The position numbers and the translations under genes were made by a program. Below the pieces are notes generated by a model. The model searched no databases and had not been told where the DNA came from. It saw only the letters and a list, made by a program, of their open reading frames with translations. This document shows positions 27,843 through 40,797 of a stretch of 64,000 bases of DNA, piece by piece. The DNA comes from Rhizobium giardinii bv. giardinii H152. Its GTDB lineage: Bacteria; Pseudomonadota; Alphaproteobacteria; Rhizobiales; Rhizobiaceae. Positions within the stretch are counted from its first letter, which is position 1, and each line of letters starts with the position of its first letter. Location: contig NZ_KB902702.1 in NCBI RefSeq assembly GCF_000379605.1, positions 272,922 to 336,921 of the forward strand, written 5' to 3'.

Positions 27843-28784
27843 ATGGCAAGACGCGATTCGGCAAGCGGTTTCACGTATTTTGCAGAGACGATCGCGCTGG
27901 TTTCCCAGGGCCAGCCGGGGCATATCGTCGACAGGCTGATTGCCGAGCGTGGTGAGCGTATCGTCAGGCATCCGCTCTGGCCGGTGATGCGGCCGTTTCT
28001 CTATACGGTCCTGAATTATCGCAAGGCCATCGAGTTTGCCGACAATGTCGCCAACCTGCCGGGCTTTCATGCCTTCCAGTATCTGAGTGATGTCCTCGCG
28101 CTCGATATCCGTGTGCGCAATGTCGAGCGCATTCCCCAAACCGGCGGCTTCCTGCTGGTCAGCAACCATCCGACCGGCATTGCCGACGGCGTCGCCGTCT
28201 TCGACCTTCTGAAGCAGCGCCGGCCCGACATGATGTTCTTCGCCAATCGCGATGCCATCCGGGTCAATCCGCGCCTTGTCGAGATGGTCATTCCGGTCGA
28301 ATGGCGCGACGACTACAAGACGAAGCTGAAGGCGCGCGAAACGCTGCAAGTCACCAACCGGGCGATCGCGGAAGGCAAGGCGACCGTGCTCTTTCCGTCC
28401 GGCCGCATCGCCTATTGGGCGGACGGGCGGCTCAACGAACGTCCGTGGAAAACCTCCGCCGTCGGCTTTGCCCGCAAATACAATCTGCCGATCCTGCCGG
28501 TCCACATGACGGCGCGCAATTCCGGCCTGTTCTACTGGCTGGCCAAGTGGTCGACCGAACTGCGCGACATGACGGTGTTCCACGAACTTCTGAACAAGAA
28601 GGGCAACGTCTTCGATTTCACCATCGGCAACCTCATCGGGCCTGATGCGCTGGACGGCGATCCGGCCGAGGTGACGCGCGCTCTGGAGCAGCACACGGTG
28701 TTTGATCTGGCGCGGGATGGCGATGCGGCGTTCACAGCTGTTCCGTCGCGGGAGCCCATCGCAAAGGACGATGTAGCACTCTGA
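27843..28784 (+). CDS. PlsC-like phospholipid/glycerol acyltransferase family protein
   Basis: 313 residues. The acyltransferase block I is LLVSNHPTGIADGVAVFDLL (about residue 100): histidine and aspartate are five residues apart (HX5D) rather than the usual four, as in the NHPxGxxDG subgroup. Block III is TVLFPSGRIAYW, followed by LPILPVHMTARNSGLFYWL. The start at 27843 follows GGCGGGAAGACG; the frame remains open upstream without a better site. It probably acylates a glycerol lipid or a related amino lipid at the inner membrane; substrate unknown. Confidence 0.83.
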   Translation: MARRDSASGFTYFAETIALVSQGQPGHIVDRLIAERGERIVRHPLWPVMRPFLYTVLNYRKAIEFADNVANLPGFHAFQYLSDVLALDIRVRNVERIPQTGGFLLVSNHPTGIADGVAVFDLLKQRRPDMMFFANRDAIRVNPRLVEMVIPVEWRDDYKTKLKARETLQVTNRAIAEGKATVLFPSGRIAYWADGRLNERPWKTSAVGFARKYNLPILPVHMTARNSGLFYWLAKWSTELRDMTVFHELLNKKGNVFDFTIGNLIGPDALDGDPAEVTRALEQHTVFDLARDGDAAFTAVPSREPIAKDDVAL

Positions 28785-28873
28785 AACTGCTGCATAATTC
28801 CTTAGATAGATTCCGATTTAGGTATCAGGTAGTAAGGTGGGCTTGAAGCGCGCTGGACGGCGCTGCCCCACAC

Positions 28874-28904
28874 AAAAAAAGCCCCGCGATCGTCTCGCGA
28901 GGCT
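28874..28904 (-). terminator. Rho-independent terminator of the fsa gene
   Basis: On the minus strand GCCTCGCGA, a short loop, CGCGGGGC and seven Ts form an intrinsic terminator 28 bases after the stop of the transaldolase-like gene. The A-run on the plus strand makes it one-directional. Confidence 0.88.
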
Positions 28905-28931
28905 TCCAGCTCATTCAACGCTCTGAACCAA

Positions 28932-29585
28932 TCAGGCGATCTTCTGGCCGGTCTTGGCCCAGTCGGCGAGGAAGGCTTCGAGGCCCTTGTCGGTCAGCGG
29001 GTGCTTGACCAGCGCCTTCAGCGTTGCCGGCGGTGCGGTGATCACGTCGGCGCCGATCAGGGCTGCTTCCTTGACGTGGTTGACCGTGCGGATCGAGGCG
29101 GCGAGGATTTCGGTCTCGTAGCCGTAATTGTCGAAGATCTGGCGGATTTCGCGGATCAGGTCCATGCCGTCGAAGGCGATGTCGTCGAGACGGCCGACGA
29201 AGGGCGATACGAAGGTGGCGCCGGCCTTGGCGGCGAGCAGCGCCTGGTTGGCCGAGAAGCACAGCGTCACGTTGGTCTGGTGGCCGTCGGAGGTCAGGTT
29301 CTTGCAGGCCTTCAGGCCATCGAGCGTCAGCGGCAGCTTGATGCAGATGTTGTCGGCGATCTTCGATATGACAGCCGCTTCCTTCATCATCGATTCGTAA
29401 TCGGTCGCCGCGACTTCAGCCGAAACCGGGCCTTCGACGATGCCGCAGATTTCCTTGGTGACTTCCAGGATGTTGCGGCCGGACTTCAGGATCAGCGACG
29501 GATTGGTCGTCACGCCATCGACGAGCCCGAGGTCATTCAACTCCCGGATTTCGTTCACATCGGCTGTATCGACAAAAAACTTCAT
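28932..29585 (-). CDS. fsa: Transaldolase-like fructose-6-phosphate aldolase (TalC/FSA type)
   Basis: 217 residues, the length of the short FSA/TalC class (true TalA/B are above 310). [20 protein letters not shown] and [11 protein letters not shown] at the start are diagnostic; the Schiff-base lysine is in [11 protein letters not shown] (about residue 86), and [16 protein letters not shown] follows. Members act as transaldolase or fructose-6-phosphate aldolase; the sequence alone does not settle which. Ribosome site GGGAG lies just before the ATG. Monocistronic, with its own terminator, and divergent from priA. Confidence 0.92.
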   Translation of the reverse strand: MKFFVDTADVNEIRELNDLGLVDGVTTNPSLILKSGRNILEVTKEICGIVEGPVSAEVAATDYESMMKEAAVISKIADNICIKLPLTLDGLKACKNLTSDGHQTNVTLCFSANQALLAAKAGATFVSPFVGRLDDIAFDGMDLIREIRQIFDNYGYETEILAASIRTVNHVKEAALIGADVITAPPATLKALVKHPLTDKGLEAFLADWAKTGQKIA

Positions 29586-29667
29586 GGGTATTCTCCCTTG
29601 GGATGCGCGGGCTGCTTGATGTTTCGGGGGTTTTCTTTAACGCAATCCGCAGGCAAGGTCACGGCTG

Positions 29668-31872
29668 ATGACCGAAGATTCGACCGATTTGTTTGACGGC
29701 CTGTTCGCCCGCCGGGTCGTGCCCGTGCTGGTGCCGATGCCCGCTCCGAAAGCATACTCCTATACGGTGCCGGAAGGAATGGCCGTCGAACCCGGTTCGA
29801 TCGTGCAGGTGCCGCTCGGACCGCGCCAGGTCATGGGCGTCGTCTGGGACGGCACGGATGATGGCGGCGTCGACCCGAAGAAGCTCAAGGCCGTTACCCA
29901 GGTGTTCGACTGCCCGCCGCTCGGGAAGGACATGCGCGCTTTCATCGACTGGGTCGCAACCTATACCGTCTCGCCACCCGGTCTCGTCGCCCGCATGGCG
30001 CTGCGCGCGCCGGCTGCCTTCGATCCGGAGCCGATGATCGAGGGGCTGCGGCTCACCGACACGCGGCCCGAACGGATGACGACAGCGCGCGAGCGGGTGA
30101 TAGCCGCCGCCGATAACGGCTTTGCCTGGACGCGCTCGGGCCTTGCCCATGCGGCGGGAACCTCGTCGAGCGTGATCGACGGGCTCGTGGCGCAGGGCGT
30201 GTTCGAGACGGTCTTCATGGCGCCGCCGCCGGTCGTGGCTGTGCCGGACCCGGACTATGTCGAGCATCGTCTCGAGGGACCGCAGAAACAGGCGGCGCAG
30301 GACTTGTTGGAGAGTGTCGCGGCAGGCGGTTTTTCCGTCTCGCTGATCGACGGCATCACCGGCTCCGGCAAGACCGAGGTCTATTTCGAAGCGATCGCGG
30401 CGACGCTGAGGGCGGGCAAGCAGGTGCTGATCCTGTTGCCGGAAATCGCGCTTACGGCGAGTTTTCTGGAGCGTTTCCAGGACCGCTTCGGCTCCAAGCC
30501 TGCCGAGTGGCATTCGGATCTTGCGCCGCGCACACGCGAAAAGGTCTGGCGGCAGGTGACGGAGGGTCGTGTCCGTGTCGTCGCCGGCGCGCGCTCCGCG
30601 CTGTTCCTGCCGTTCGAAAATCTCGGCCTCATCATCGTCGACGAAGAGCATGACCCGGCCTACAAGCAGGAAGACCGCGTCTTCTACAATGCGCGCGACA
30701 TGGCGGTGGTGCGCGCCCGCATCGGCAATTTCCCGATCGTTCTCGTTTCGGCGACGCCTTCGGTCGAGAGCCGGGTGAACGGCGATCTCGGCCGCTACAG
30801 GCCGATCCACCTGCCGACTCGCTTCGGCGACGCCGCACTCCCGGACCTCGGCGTCGTCGACATGCGCCGGCATCCGCCGGAGCGCGGCGGCTTCCTGTCG
30901 CCGGTGCTGCTCAACCAGATCGGCAAGGCCGTCGGGCGCGGCGAGCAGGCGCTGCTGTTCCTCAATCGCCGCGGCTATGCGCCGCTGACGCTCTGCCGCG
31001 TCTGTGGCCATCGCTTCCAGTGTCCCGATTGCTCGAGCTGGCTGGTCGAGCACCGGTTCCGTGGGCAGATCCAGTGCCATCATTGCGGCTATGCGCAAAG
31101 GACGCCGGAGAGCTGCCCGGAATGCGGCACCTTCGATCATCTGGTTGCCTGCGGTCCCGGCGTCGAGCGCATCGCCGAAGAGGTCGACCGGCATTTCCCC
31201 GATGCCCGCACCATCGTGCTTTCCTCCGATCTGATGGGCGTCAAGCGGCTGCGTCTGGAACTGGAGGCCATTGCCCGCGGCGAAGCGGATATCGTCGTCG
31301 GCACGCAGCTCGTCGCCAAGGGCCATAATTTCCCGATGATGACCTTCGTCGGCATCGTCGATGCCGATATCGGCCTTGCCAATGGCGATCCGCGGGCGGC
31401 CGAGCGAACGTTCCAGCTGCTCAGCCAGGTGACGGGTCGGGCGGGGCGCACCGGCCTGAAGAGCCTCGGCCTGCTGCAGACCTACCAGCCGCAGCATCCG
31501 GTGATGCAGGCGATTGTCTCGGGCGATTCGGAAGCGTTTTACGAGCGGGAGATCAACGAGCGCGAAAAGGCGCTGTTGCCGCCATTCGGGCGCCTGGCCT
31601 CCGTCATCGTCTCGGCCGATACCCGCGCCGATGCGGAAGCGCACGCGCGCGGCTTGCGGCAGGCCGCACCCCGCGTCAGCGGCATCAGCATCCTCGGGCC
31701 GGCCGAGGCGCCACTCGCGCTGATCCGCGGCCGTCACCGCTTCCGGCTCCTGGTGCACGGCCGCCGCAACAGCGACATGCAGGCCTTCGTGAAGACGATG
31801 ATGGCGAGCGGTCCGAAAGTGCGCGGCTCCGTCAGCGTGCAGCTCGATATCGACCCGCAGAGTTTTCTGTGA
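29668..31872 (+). CDS. priA: Primosomal replication restart helicase PriA
   Basis: 734 residues. An N-terminal DNA-binding domain (VVPVLVPMPAPKAYSYTVP) precedes the helicase: Walker A LIDGITGSGKTEVYFEAI, Walker B IIVDEEHDPAYKQ, and ATPSVESR. The zinc-binding insert has eight cysteines in CRVCGHRFQCPDCSSW and CHHCGYAQRTPESCPECG. C-terminal helicase motifs include VGTQLVAKGHNFPMMTFVG and QVTGRAGRTG. It reloads the replicative helicase at stalled forks. Divergent from fsa across 82 bases. Confidence 0.97.
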   Translation: MTEDSTDLFDGLFARRVVPVLVPMPAPKAYSYTVPEGMAVEPGSIVQVPLGPRQVMGVVWDGTDDGGVDPKKLKAVTQVFDCPPLGKDMRAFIDWVATYTVSPPGLVARMALRAPAAFDPEPMIEGLRLTDTRPERMTTARERVIAAADNGFAWTRSGLAHAAGTSSSVIDGLVAQGVFETVFMAPPPVVAVPDPDYVEHRLEGPQKQAAQDLLESVAAGGFSVSLIDGITGSGKTEVYFEAIAATLRAGKQVLILLPEIALTASFLERFQDRFGSKPAEWHSDLAPRTREKVWRQVTEGRVRVVAGARSALFLPFENLGLIIVDEEHDPAYKQEDRVFYNARDMAVVRARIGNFPIVLVSATPSVESRVNGDLGRYRPIHLPTRFGDAALPDLGVVDMRRHPPERGGFLSPVLLNQIGKAVGRGEQALLFLNRRGYAPLTLCRVCGHRFQCPDCSSWLVEHRFRGQIQCHHCGYAQRTPESCPECGTFDHLVACGPGVERIAEEVDRHFPDARTIVLSSDLMGVKRLRLELEAIARGEADIVVGTQLVAKGHNFPMMTFVGIVDADIGLANGDPRAAERTFQLLSQVTGRAGRTGLKSLGLLQTYQPQHPVMQAIVSGDSEAFYEREINEREKALLPPFGRLASVIVSADTRADAEAHARGLRQAAPRVSGISILGPAEAPLALIRGRHRFRLLVHGRRNSDMQAFVKTMMASGPKVRGSVSVQLDIDPQSFL

Positions 31873-32063
31873 GGCGACAGTATCGGCCGGTCTCCCTTCC
31901 GTAGGAATTACCCCTGCTTCGCAGATCTGAGGCGAAAAAGGGATGATACCTGCGTTCCAATAGATGTGTGATGTGGGGCGCATGCCGCAACCATGATCGC
32001 CTTTTCGGAAGAATCCGTCTGTGCGATAAGCGATTCGGCTGAGCGAGTGGCGAGGGGCGCACC

Positions 32064-32450
32064 ATGGAGTTCTACATTCCGGCGGAAACAGGAGAATTTC
32101 TGGCGTTCTGCGCGGCCGTGGTCACGGCGTTGATCGGGGTTGTCTTTCTCTTTGCGCCCGGTCTCGCCTATCGGGTCGTCGGCATCGATTTGCGCGAGGG
32201 TCGGCGCGGTGGCTACGCCGAGGCGCGCTCGACCATGGGTGGCTTTCATCTTGGCCTCGGCATCGCCGCCCTGCTTCTCGCCCAGCCGATGGTGTATCTG
32301 GCGCTCGGTGCCGCCTTCGCTCTCGCCGCTTTCGGCCGCATCCTGTCGATGCTGTCGGACGGCGGCAACACCGTCATGAACTGGTTGTTCCTGAGCGTTC
32401 AAATCGTGCTCGCGGCCTTGCCCTTGGCCTACGTCTTCGGCCTCGTCTGA
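32064..32450 (+). CDS. Small integral membrane protein, DUF4345-like
   Basis: 128 residues with four hydrophobic segments (about 10-33, 55-75, 76-95 and 105-128). GAGGGG lies six bases before the ATG. RGGYAEARSTMGGFHLGLGIAAL after the first helix resembles DUF4345 proteins. I recall a family name used for Agrobacterium small membrane proteins linked to phage infection ('AGROH133_08824 family'), but cannot verify membership. It stands alone between priA and the atp operon, with 190 and 263 bases of spacing. Confidence 0.72.
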   Translation: MEFYIPAETGEFLAFCAAVVTALIGVVFLFAPGLAYRVVGIDLREGRRGGYAEARSTMGGFHLGLGIAALLLAQPMVYLALGAAFALAAFGRILSMLSDGGNTVMNWLFLSVQIVLAALPLAYVFGLV

Positions 32451-32713
32451 CGAGGTTTTGCGGCGGGCGCACAACGACTTCGCCAGCTCATACCCCATTT
32501 TTGGCGAAATTCGGCCAAAACGATGCAGACTTATCACGCATTCGTACCGTTCGCGTGTTGCGAGTCCAGATATCCTATGCTAGACGAACCGCGACTTGTG
32601 GGGGAAGCAGGCCGCCCGGCTTGCGCATCCTTAAAAATATAGCAACAAATTCAAGGTGTTGGGTTTACGGTTTCTCCGCAGACATCGCCCTTGGATTAAA
32701 ATAAGAGAAGTTT

Positions 32714-33279
32714 GTGCCCGTGGCAGACACATCCCAGCTTATTTCCGGTGTTGCAGAAAGGTACGCGTCTTCGCTTTTCGATCTCGCGCTTGAAGCGGGA
32801 GCGGTGGAGAGCGTCGGGTCTGATCTGGACGCATTCCAGCGCATGATCGATGACAGTGCCGATCTGAAGCGCCTCATTGTCAGCCCGGTCTTTTCCGCCG
32901 ACGACCAGTTCAAGGCCATTTCCGCGATCGTCGCGAAGGCCGGCATCACGGGTCTGGTAGGCAACTTCCTGAAAGTCGTTGCACGCAATCGCCGCCTGTT
33001 CGCGGTTCCCGGCATCGTCAAGTCGTATCGCGAAATCGCCGCCCGTCATCGGGGCGAGGTTTCCGCTGAGGTGACTTCGGCCCATGCGCTCACGGCAGCG
33101 CAGCAAACTGAATTGAAGGCGGCGCTCAAGGGCGTCACCGGCAAAGACGTGGCGGTCAACGTCACCGTCGATCCGTCTATTCTCGGTGGTTTGATCGTCA
33201 AGGTCGGGTCCCGCCAGATTGACACTTCCCTTCGCACAAAGCTCTCGAGCCTTAAGCTTGCACTGAAAGAGGTCGGCTG

Positions 33280-33280
<1 letters not shown>
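32714..33280 (+). CDS. atpH: ATP synthase F1 delta subunit
   Basis: 188 residues starting at a GTG (32714). [20 protein letters not shown] is the family N-terminus and the C-terminal [21 protein letters not shown] is the delta signature. It links the F1 head to the peripheral stalk. First gene of the F1 operon atpHAGDC; the Fo genes are absent, as usual in Rhizobiales, where they form a separate operon. The final A of its TGA stop is the first base of the atpA start codon. Confidence 0.95.
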
Positions 33281-34809
<1,529 letters not shown>

Positions 34810-34837
34810 TCGGGTTCCATTAAGGACGGAATAACGG

Positions 34838-35713
34838 ATGCCTTCACTTAAGGATCTGAAAAACAGGATCGCCTCCGTCAAGGCGACGCAGAAGATCACC
34901 AAGGCGATGAAAATGGTCGCCGCGGCGAAGCTTCGGCGTGCCCAGGAGGCGGCCGAGGCCGCCCGGCCTTACTCGCAGCGGATGAGCGCGGTTCTCTCGA
35001 ACATCGCTCAGGCTGTCGGTTCGGACGACAGCGCGCCGCGCCTGATGACCGGCAACGGCCGCGACGAGACGCACCTCTTGGTGGTCTGCACGGCGGAACG
35101 CGGTCTTTGCGGCGGCTTCAACTCGCAGATCGCCCGCTTCGCTCGTGACCACGTGCGCAAGCTGCTTGCCGAAGGCAAGACGGTGAAGATCATCTGCGTC
35201 GGCAAGAAGGGCTTCGATATCCTGCGTCGCGAATTCTCGTCGCTGATCATCGACCGTGTCGACCTGCGCGAAGTCAAGAAGATCAGCTTCGAGAACGCCG
35301 ACCAGATCGGCAAGAAGATCATCGGCCTGTTCGAAAAGGACGAGTTCGATGTCTGCACGCTGTTCTATTCGGAGTTCAAGTCGGTCATCAGCCAGGTTCC
35401 GACGACGTTGCAGCTGATCCCGGCGGCGGCTCCGGCGGAAGCGGTCGCCGATACCGGCGCAATCTACGAATACGAGCCCGACGCGGGCGAGATCCTCAGC
35501 GATCTCATCCCGCGCAACATTTCGGTGCAGGTTTTCCGGGCTCTGCTCGAAAATGTTGCCGGCGAAATGGGTGCCAAGATGAGCGCGATGGACAACGCCA
35601 CGCGCAATGCCGGTGAAATGATCAACAAGCTGACGCTTTCCTACAACCGTCAGCGCCAGGCTCAGATCACCAAGGAACTCATTGAAATCATTTCGGGCGC
35701 GGAAGCGCTCTAA
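34838..35713 (+). CDS. atpG: ATP synthase F1 gamma subunit
   Basis: 291 residues. The N-terminal helix [20 protein letters not shown] and the C-terminal [28 protein letters not shown] pair form the rotating coiled coil of the central stalk. The inserted middle domain (about 70-220) has [16 protein letters not shown]. Standard length; no anomalies. Confidence 0.97.
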   Translation: MPSLKDLKNRIASVKATQKITKAMKMVAAAKLRRAQEAAEAARPYSQRMSAVLSNIAQAVGSDDSAPRLMTGNGRDETHLLVVCTAERGLCGGFNSQIARFARDHVRKLLAEGKTVKIICVGKKGFDILRREFSSLIIDRVDLREVKKISFENADQIGKKIIGLFEKDEFDVCTLFYSEFKSVISQVPTTLQLIPAAAPAEAVADTGAIYEYEPDAGEILSDLIPRNISVQVFRALLENVAGEMGAKMSAMDNATRNAGEMINKLTLSYNRQRQAQITKELIEIISGAEAL

Positions 35714-35720
35714 GGTCTAG

Positions 35721-37259
<1,539 letters not shown>

Positions 37260-37389
37260 TGCGTTTCGATCGGGGCGGACCAAGGCTCGCCCCGATCTTC
37301 AATCGCTGCGGTTGGATAAGTCCGGCTGTACCGAACGGAATTCTCTACTGGCGGATTTTGGCCGGTAGCTCCAAAAGAAGCGAATGATC

Positions 37390-37797
37390 ATGGCTGATTT
37401 CAATTTCGAACTCGTCTCTCCGGAACGCCTGCTGCTGTCCGAGCGCGTCAGCGAAGTCGTCATTCCGGCAACGGAAGGCGAGATGACCGTCATGGCCAAT
37501 CACGCCCCGACGATGACGACGGTCAAGCCCGGAGTCGTGACCGTGAAGGCAGCCGACGGCAAGGTCAGCCGTTACGTCGTATTCGGCGGTTTCGCCGACA
37601 TCCTGCCGACGGGCTGCACACTGCTTGCCGAATCGGCCGTTCCTGTCGAGGAGGTCGATCGCACGTTGATCGAGAAACGGATCGAGGCCGCCAAGAACGA
37701 ACTCGAGGGCATTGCGCATGGCGACGAACAGCGTACGAGGGCCGAGACGTTCCTGACCGAGCTCACCCAGTTGAACGGCATTCTAGTCGCCTTCTGA
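37390..37797 (+). CDS. atpC: ATP synthase F1 epsilon subunit
   Basis: 135 residues from the second of two close ATG codons (37384 and 37390); the second has AGAAG nine bases upstream and gives the standard MADFNFELVSPERLLL start. The beta-sandwich domain shows VVIPATEGEMTVMANHAPTMT, followed by the two C-terminal helices. It couples and regulates rotation. The 130-base gap after atpD is the longest in the operon. A terminator follows. Confidence 0.95.
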   Translation: MADFNFELVSPERLLLSERVSEVVIPATEGEMTVMANHAPTMTTVKPGVVTVKAADGKVSRYVVFGGFADILPTGCTLLAESAVPVEEVDRTLIEKRIEAAKNELEGIAHGDEQRTRAETFLTELTQLNGILVAF

Positions 37798-37818
37798 AAG
37801 GCTAATGAATGACTTTCC

Positions 37819-37842
37819 AACCCCGCTCCGGCGGGGTTTTTT
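37819..37842 (+). terminator. Rho-independent terminator of the atpHAGDC operon
   Basis: CCCCGC (37821-37826), loop TCCG, GCGGGG (37831-37836) and six Ts form a textbook terminator 24 bases after the atpC stop. Confidence 0.95.
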
Positions 37843-38031
37843 AATAACCACCATTTCGATTTTGACGCGACATATCCATTTTCCGGACGGCCACTACCGC
37901 GCTAAGGCTTTGTTTCTAAATTCCCGCATTTGCGAGATGGTTTCACTAACGATCGTTTTCCGGTAGGCTGCGTCCTTCGCAGACTTTTTGTATTTCGGGC
38001 GGGCCGCCCGACAAGGGACAAGAGGATACGC

Positions 38032-39459
38032 ATGCCTTCGAAGATCGTGCCGGTCATCATGGCCGGTGGCAAAGGAACGCGGTTGTGGCCGCTGTCGCGA
38101 TCGGCGGCGCCGAAACAGTTTCTCCAGTTTCTCGGCGACCATTCGCTGTTCCAGAAGACCTTGCAGCGGGTGTCCGATCCGCAGTGGTACACGCCGGCTG
38201 TCGTCGTCACCAATGCCGAATTCCGCTTCATGGTTGCCGAGCAGGCGCGCGCGCTCGAAGCGCCTCTGTCGAGCATCCTGCTGGAGCCGATCGCCCGCAA
38301 TACGGCGCCGGCACTTGCCGCGGCCGCCTTTGCCGTCCAGCGTGAATATGGCGATGACGCGATCATGCAGGTGCTCGCGTCGGATCACGAGATCGACGCC
38401 GGCGACCACTATTTCGATTGCATCCGCATCGCGCGGGAGACCGCCCGGGCCGGCAAGCTTGTGACGTTCGGCATCCGGCCGACCGAACCGGCGACCGGTT
38501 ACGGTTACATCGAAACGGGTGCTGATCTCGACACGGGCGCAAAAACCGTTGCCCGCTTCGTCGAGAAGCCGAACCGTGAACGCGCCGAGGAACTGCTGGC
38601 GAGCGGCCGCTATCTCTGGAACTCCGGCATGTTCATGCTGCCCGTCGGCCGGTTCCTCGCGGAAATCCTGCGCTATGCGCCGGCCGTTCATGATGCGGCG
38701 CTGCGGGCGATCCAGGATAAGAAGCACGATCTCGACTTCGACCGGCTTGATGAGGCGGCCTTCTCGCAGGCACCGGACATTTCGGTGGACTATGCGGTGT
38801 TTGAAAATACGGCCGATGCGGCAGTCGTTCCATCATCCTTCAGCTGGTCCGACCTTGGCAGCTGGGACTCGGTGTGGGCCATCGGCGAAAAGGACGAACA
38901 GGGTAATGTCGTTGGTGAAAACGCTTCGGTGAGCAACACCCGCAACTCTCTCGTCCTGTCGCGGGATATTCATCTCGCCGTGCACGGGCTGGAGGATGTC
39001 GCCGTTATCGCCAGCGAGGACGCCGTCTATGTCGGGCACCTCAAGGACAGCCAGGACGTCGGCAAGATCGTCAAGAAGCTCGCCATGTCGGCCAAGACGC
39101 GGCCGTTGACGGAAACCCACCCGACGTCCTATCGCCCCTGGGGTGACGTCTCCTCGGTGCTGAGCGGCGAACGCTTCGAGGTGAAGCGGCTCCATGTCAC
39201 ACCCGGCCGCAAGATCTCGCTGCAGAAGCATCACCATCGCTCGGAGCACTGGATCGTCGTGCGCGGCACGGCGGAAATCACCATCGGTAACGAGACCCGC
39301 CTGCTGCACGAAAACGAGTCGGTCTATATCCCGCAGGGCGTCGTGCACCGGCTGACCAATCCCGGCAAGATCCCTCTGGAACTGATCGAGGTGCAGACCG
39401 GTTCCTATCTCAAGGACGATGATACTGTCCGGCTGGCCGACGAATTCGGCCGGACCTAG
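38032..39459 (+). CDS. Bifunctional mannose-6-phosphate isomerase / mannose-1-phosphate guanylyltransferase
   Basis: 475 residues, type II PMI. The N-terminal nucleotidyltransferase domain has VIMAGGKGTRLWPLSR and SAAPKQFLQF (GMP pyrophosphorylase signature) and FVEKPN; the C-terminal cupin (about 350-470) has ISLQKHHHRSEHWIVVRGTA with the metal-binding residues of the isomerase. It makes GDP-mannose for polysaccharide or lipopolysaccharide. ATG 38032 has AGAGGA six bases upstream; the longer open frame upstream is not coding-like. Known names for such genes include manC, xanB, algA and noeJ; I leave the symbol open. Confidence 0.95.
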   Translation: MPSKIVPVIMAGGKGTRLWPLSRSAAPKQFLQFLGDHSLFQKTLQRVSDPQWYTPAVVVTNAEFRFMVAEQARALEAPLSSILLEPIARNTAPALAAAAFAVQREYGDDAIMQVLASDHEIDAGDHYFDCIRIARETARAGKLVTFGIRPTEPATGYGYIETGADLDTGAKTVARFVEKPNRERAEELLASGRYLWNSGMFMLPVGRFLAEILRYAPAVHDAALRAIQDKKHDLDFDRLDEAAFSQAPDISVDYAVFENTADAAVVPSSFSWSDLGSWDSVWAIGEKDEQGNVVGENASVSNTRNSLVLSRDIHLAVHGLEDVAVIASEDAVYVGHLKDSQDVGKIVKKLAMSAKTRPLTETHPTSYRPWGDVSSVLSGERFEVKRLHVTPGRKISLQKHHHRSEHWIVVRGTAEITIGNETRLLHENESVYIPQGVVHRLTNPGKIPLELIEVQTGSYLKDDDTVRLADEFGRT

Positions 39460-39528
39460 AGTTTCGGGGCACATGGGGCCTCGACGCCACGCAAGCTCCT
39501 GCAAATGTCCTGAACGATGAATACGAAA

Positions 39529-39557
39529 GCGCCCGGGATTTTGACGATCCCGGGCGC
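39529..39557 (-). terminator. Bidirectional hairpin between the PMI/GMP and saccharopine-dehydrogenase-like genes
   Basis: GCGCCCGGGAT (39529-39539) and ATCCCGGGCGC (39547-39557) form a perfect 11-bp stem with a seven-base loop between two convergent genes. On the minus strand it is followed by TTTCG, so it is the more likely terminator of that gene. Confidence 0.75.
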
Positions 39558-39592
39558 TGCGGTCCATGGTCTTGTTAATGCCGCCCCGCCGG

Positions 39593-40696
39593 TCAGCCTG
39601 CCATTTTGTCCGCATAGGCCTTCTGTTCGTAGTAATGGCCGAAACGGCTCTTGAGGAAGGCGTCGAGGCCGATTTCCTCCTGGCGGATGAAGCCCTTCGA
39701 TGGCAGTTCGCCCTTGGCCAGCATGTCCAGCACGGCGCAGATGCTGCAGGCCGTCGTGATCTGGATGGCGCTCATCATGCGGCCGGCGACGACGGCGCTG
39801 TAGACCTTGTTGGCGTAGGTTTCCTGCACGAGGCGGCCATCCTTGCGGCCGGCGACGGTGACGAAGATGATGACGACGTCCTGCATGGTCGAGGGCAGGG
39901 CGTTCTCGAAGATATCCTTCAGCACGTCGCGGCGGTGGCGCAGGCCGAGATCGTTGAGCAGAGCCTTCATGATCGCGGCATGGCCGGGATAGCGGATGGT
40001 GCGGTAATTGAGCGTGCGCACCTTGCCCTTGAGGCTCTCGCACAACGTACCGAGGCCGCCGGAGGTGTTGAATGCCTCGTAGGTGACGCCGTCGAGCGAA
40101 AACTCCTCGCGTTCCTCGAGCGCCGGAACTTCGATCAGCTGGCCTTCGACGATCGCCTCGCAGGGCTCGATATACTCGTTGATGACGCCGTCCGTGCTCC
40201 AGGTCAGGTTGTAGTTGAGCGCATTGGAGGGGTACTGCGGCAGGGCGCCGACGCGCATGCGCACGCTGTCGAGCGTGTCGAAATGATGGGCAAGATCATT
40301 GGCGACGATCGAGATGAAACCTGGCGCCAGGCCGCATTGCGGGATGAAGGCGGTGCTTGCAGTTTCGGCGATGGCCTTCACCCGGCGAGTCGATTCGACG
40401 TCTTCGGTGAGGTCGAGATAGTGGACGCCGGCCTTGGAGGCGGCTTCGGCGATCGCGATCGTCAGATGGAACGGAGCAGCGCTGAGAACCGCGAACTTGC
40501 CGGCAAGCAGGCCGACCAGCGCGTTGCCGTCGTCAATGTCGATCTCGGCGGTGGTGATCGCGTCGTGCCTTTCGATCTGGGAAAGCTGCTCGGCGCTGCG
40601 GTCGGCGAGCATGACGTGGTAATCGCCGGAATGGGCAAGAAGCCGGGCGATGGTCGAGCCGATCTTGCCGGCTCCGATGACGACGATGTTTTTCAT
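39593..40696 (-). CDS. Saccharopine dehydrogenase-family protein
   Basis: 367 residues. An N-terminal NAD(P) Rossmann domain (VVIGAGKIGSTIARLLAHSG) is followed by AGVHYLDLTEDVES and PQCGLAPGFISIVANDL, as in the saccharopine dehydrogenase / lysine 6-dehydrogenase family; the C-terminal half is the catalytic and dimerisation domain. A role in lysine or another amino-acid catabolic pathway is likely, because an Lrp/AsnC regulator is divergently transcribed 123 bases away. The true substrate cannot be named from sequence. Confidence 0.85.
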   Translation of the reverse strand: MKNIVVIGAGKIGSTIARLLAHSGDYHVMLADRSAEQLSQIERHDAITTAEIDIDDGNALVGLLAGKFAVLSAAPFHLTIAIAEAASKAGVHYLDLTEDVESTRRVKAIAETASTAFIPQCGLAPGFISIVANDLAHHFDTLDSVRMRVGALPQYPSNALNYNLTWSTDGVINEYIEPCEAIVEGQLIEVPALEEREEFSLDGVTYEAFNTSGGLGTLCESLKGKVRTLNYRTIRYPGHAAIMKALLNDLGLRHRRDVLKDIFENALPSTMQDVVIIFVTVAGRKDGRLVQETYANKVYSAVVAGRMMSAIQITTACSICAVLDMLAKGELPSKGFIRQEEIGLDAFLKSRFGHYYEQKAYADKMAG

Positions 40697-40776
40697 GGCG
40701 GGTCCCCCAAACGTGAATCTGTCTGCTGCGATTGTCGGAGTTTCGACTGTTGATATGAAGCGCTGATATGATAGAA

Positions 40777-40797
40777 ATGCCGTACAATAATCGGCAT
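40777..40797 (+). promoter_or_regulatory. Inverted repeat in the divergent promoter of the Lrp-type regulator
   Basis: ATGCCG (40777-40782) and CGGCAT (40792-40797) form a perfect 6-bp inverted repeat with a nine-base spacer. It lies 23 bases before the regulator start and 80 bases before the saccharopine-dehydrogenase-like gene, a suitable place for Lrp/AsnC-type control of both. Confidence 0.5.

Noticed and set aside
27843-28784. HX5D motif in the acyltransferase as a damaged active site
   Set aside because: The NHPxGxxDG variant is a known subgroup pattern, so it is probably functional.
29659-31983. 774-codon open frame antisense to priA
   Set aside because: Shadow of priA; no ribosome site and no recognisable domain.
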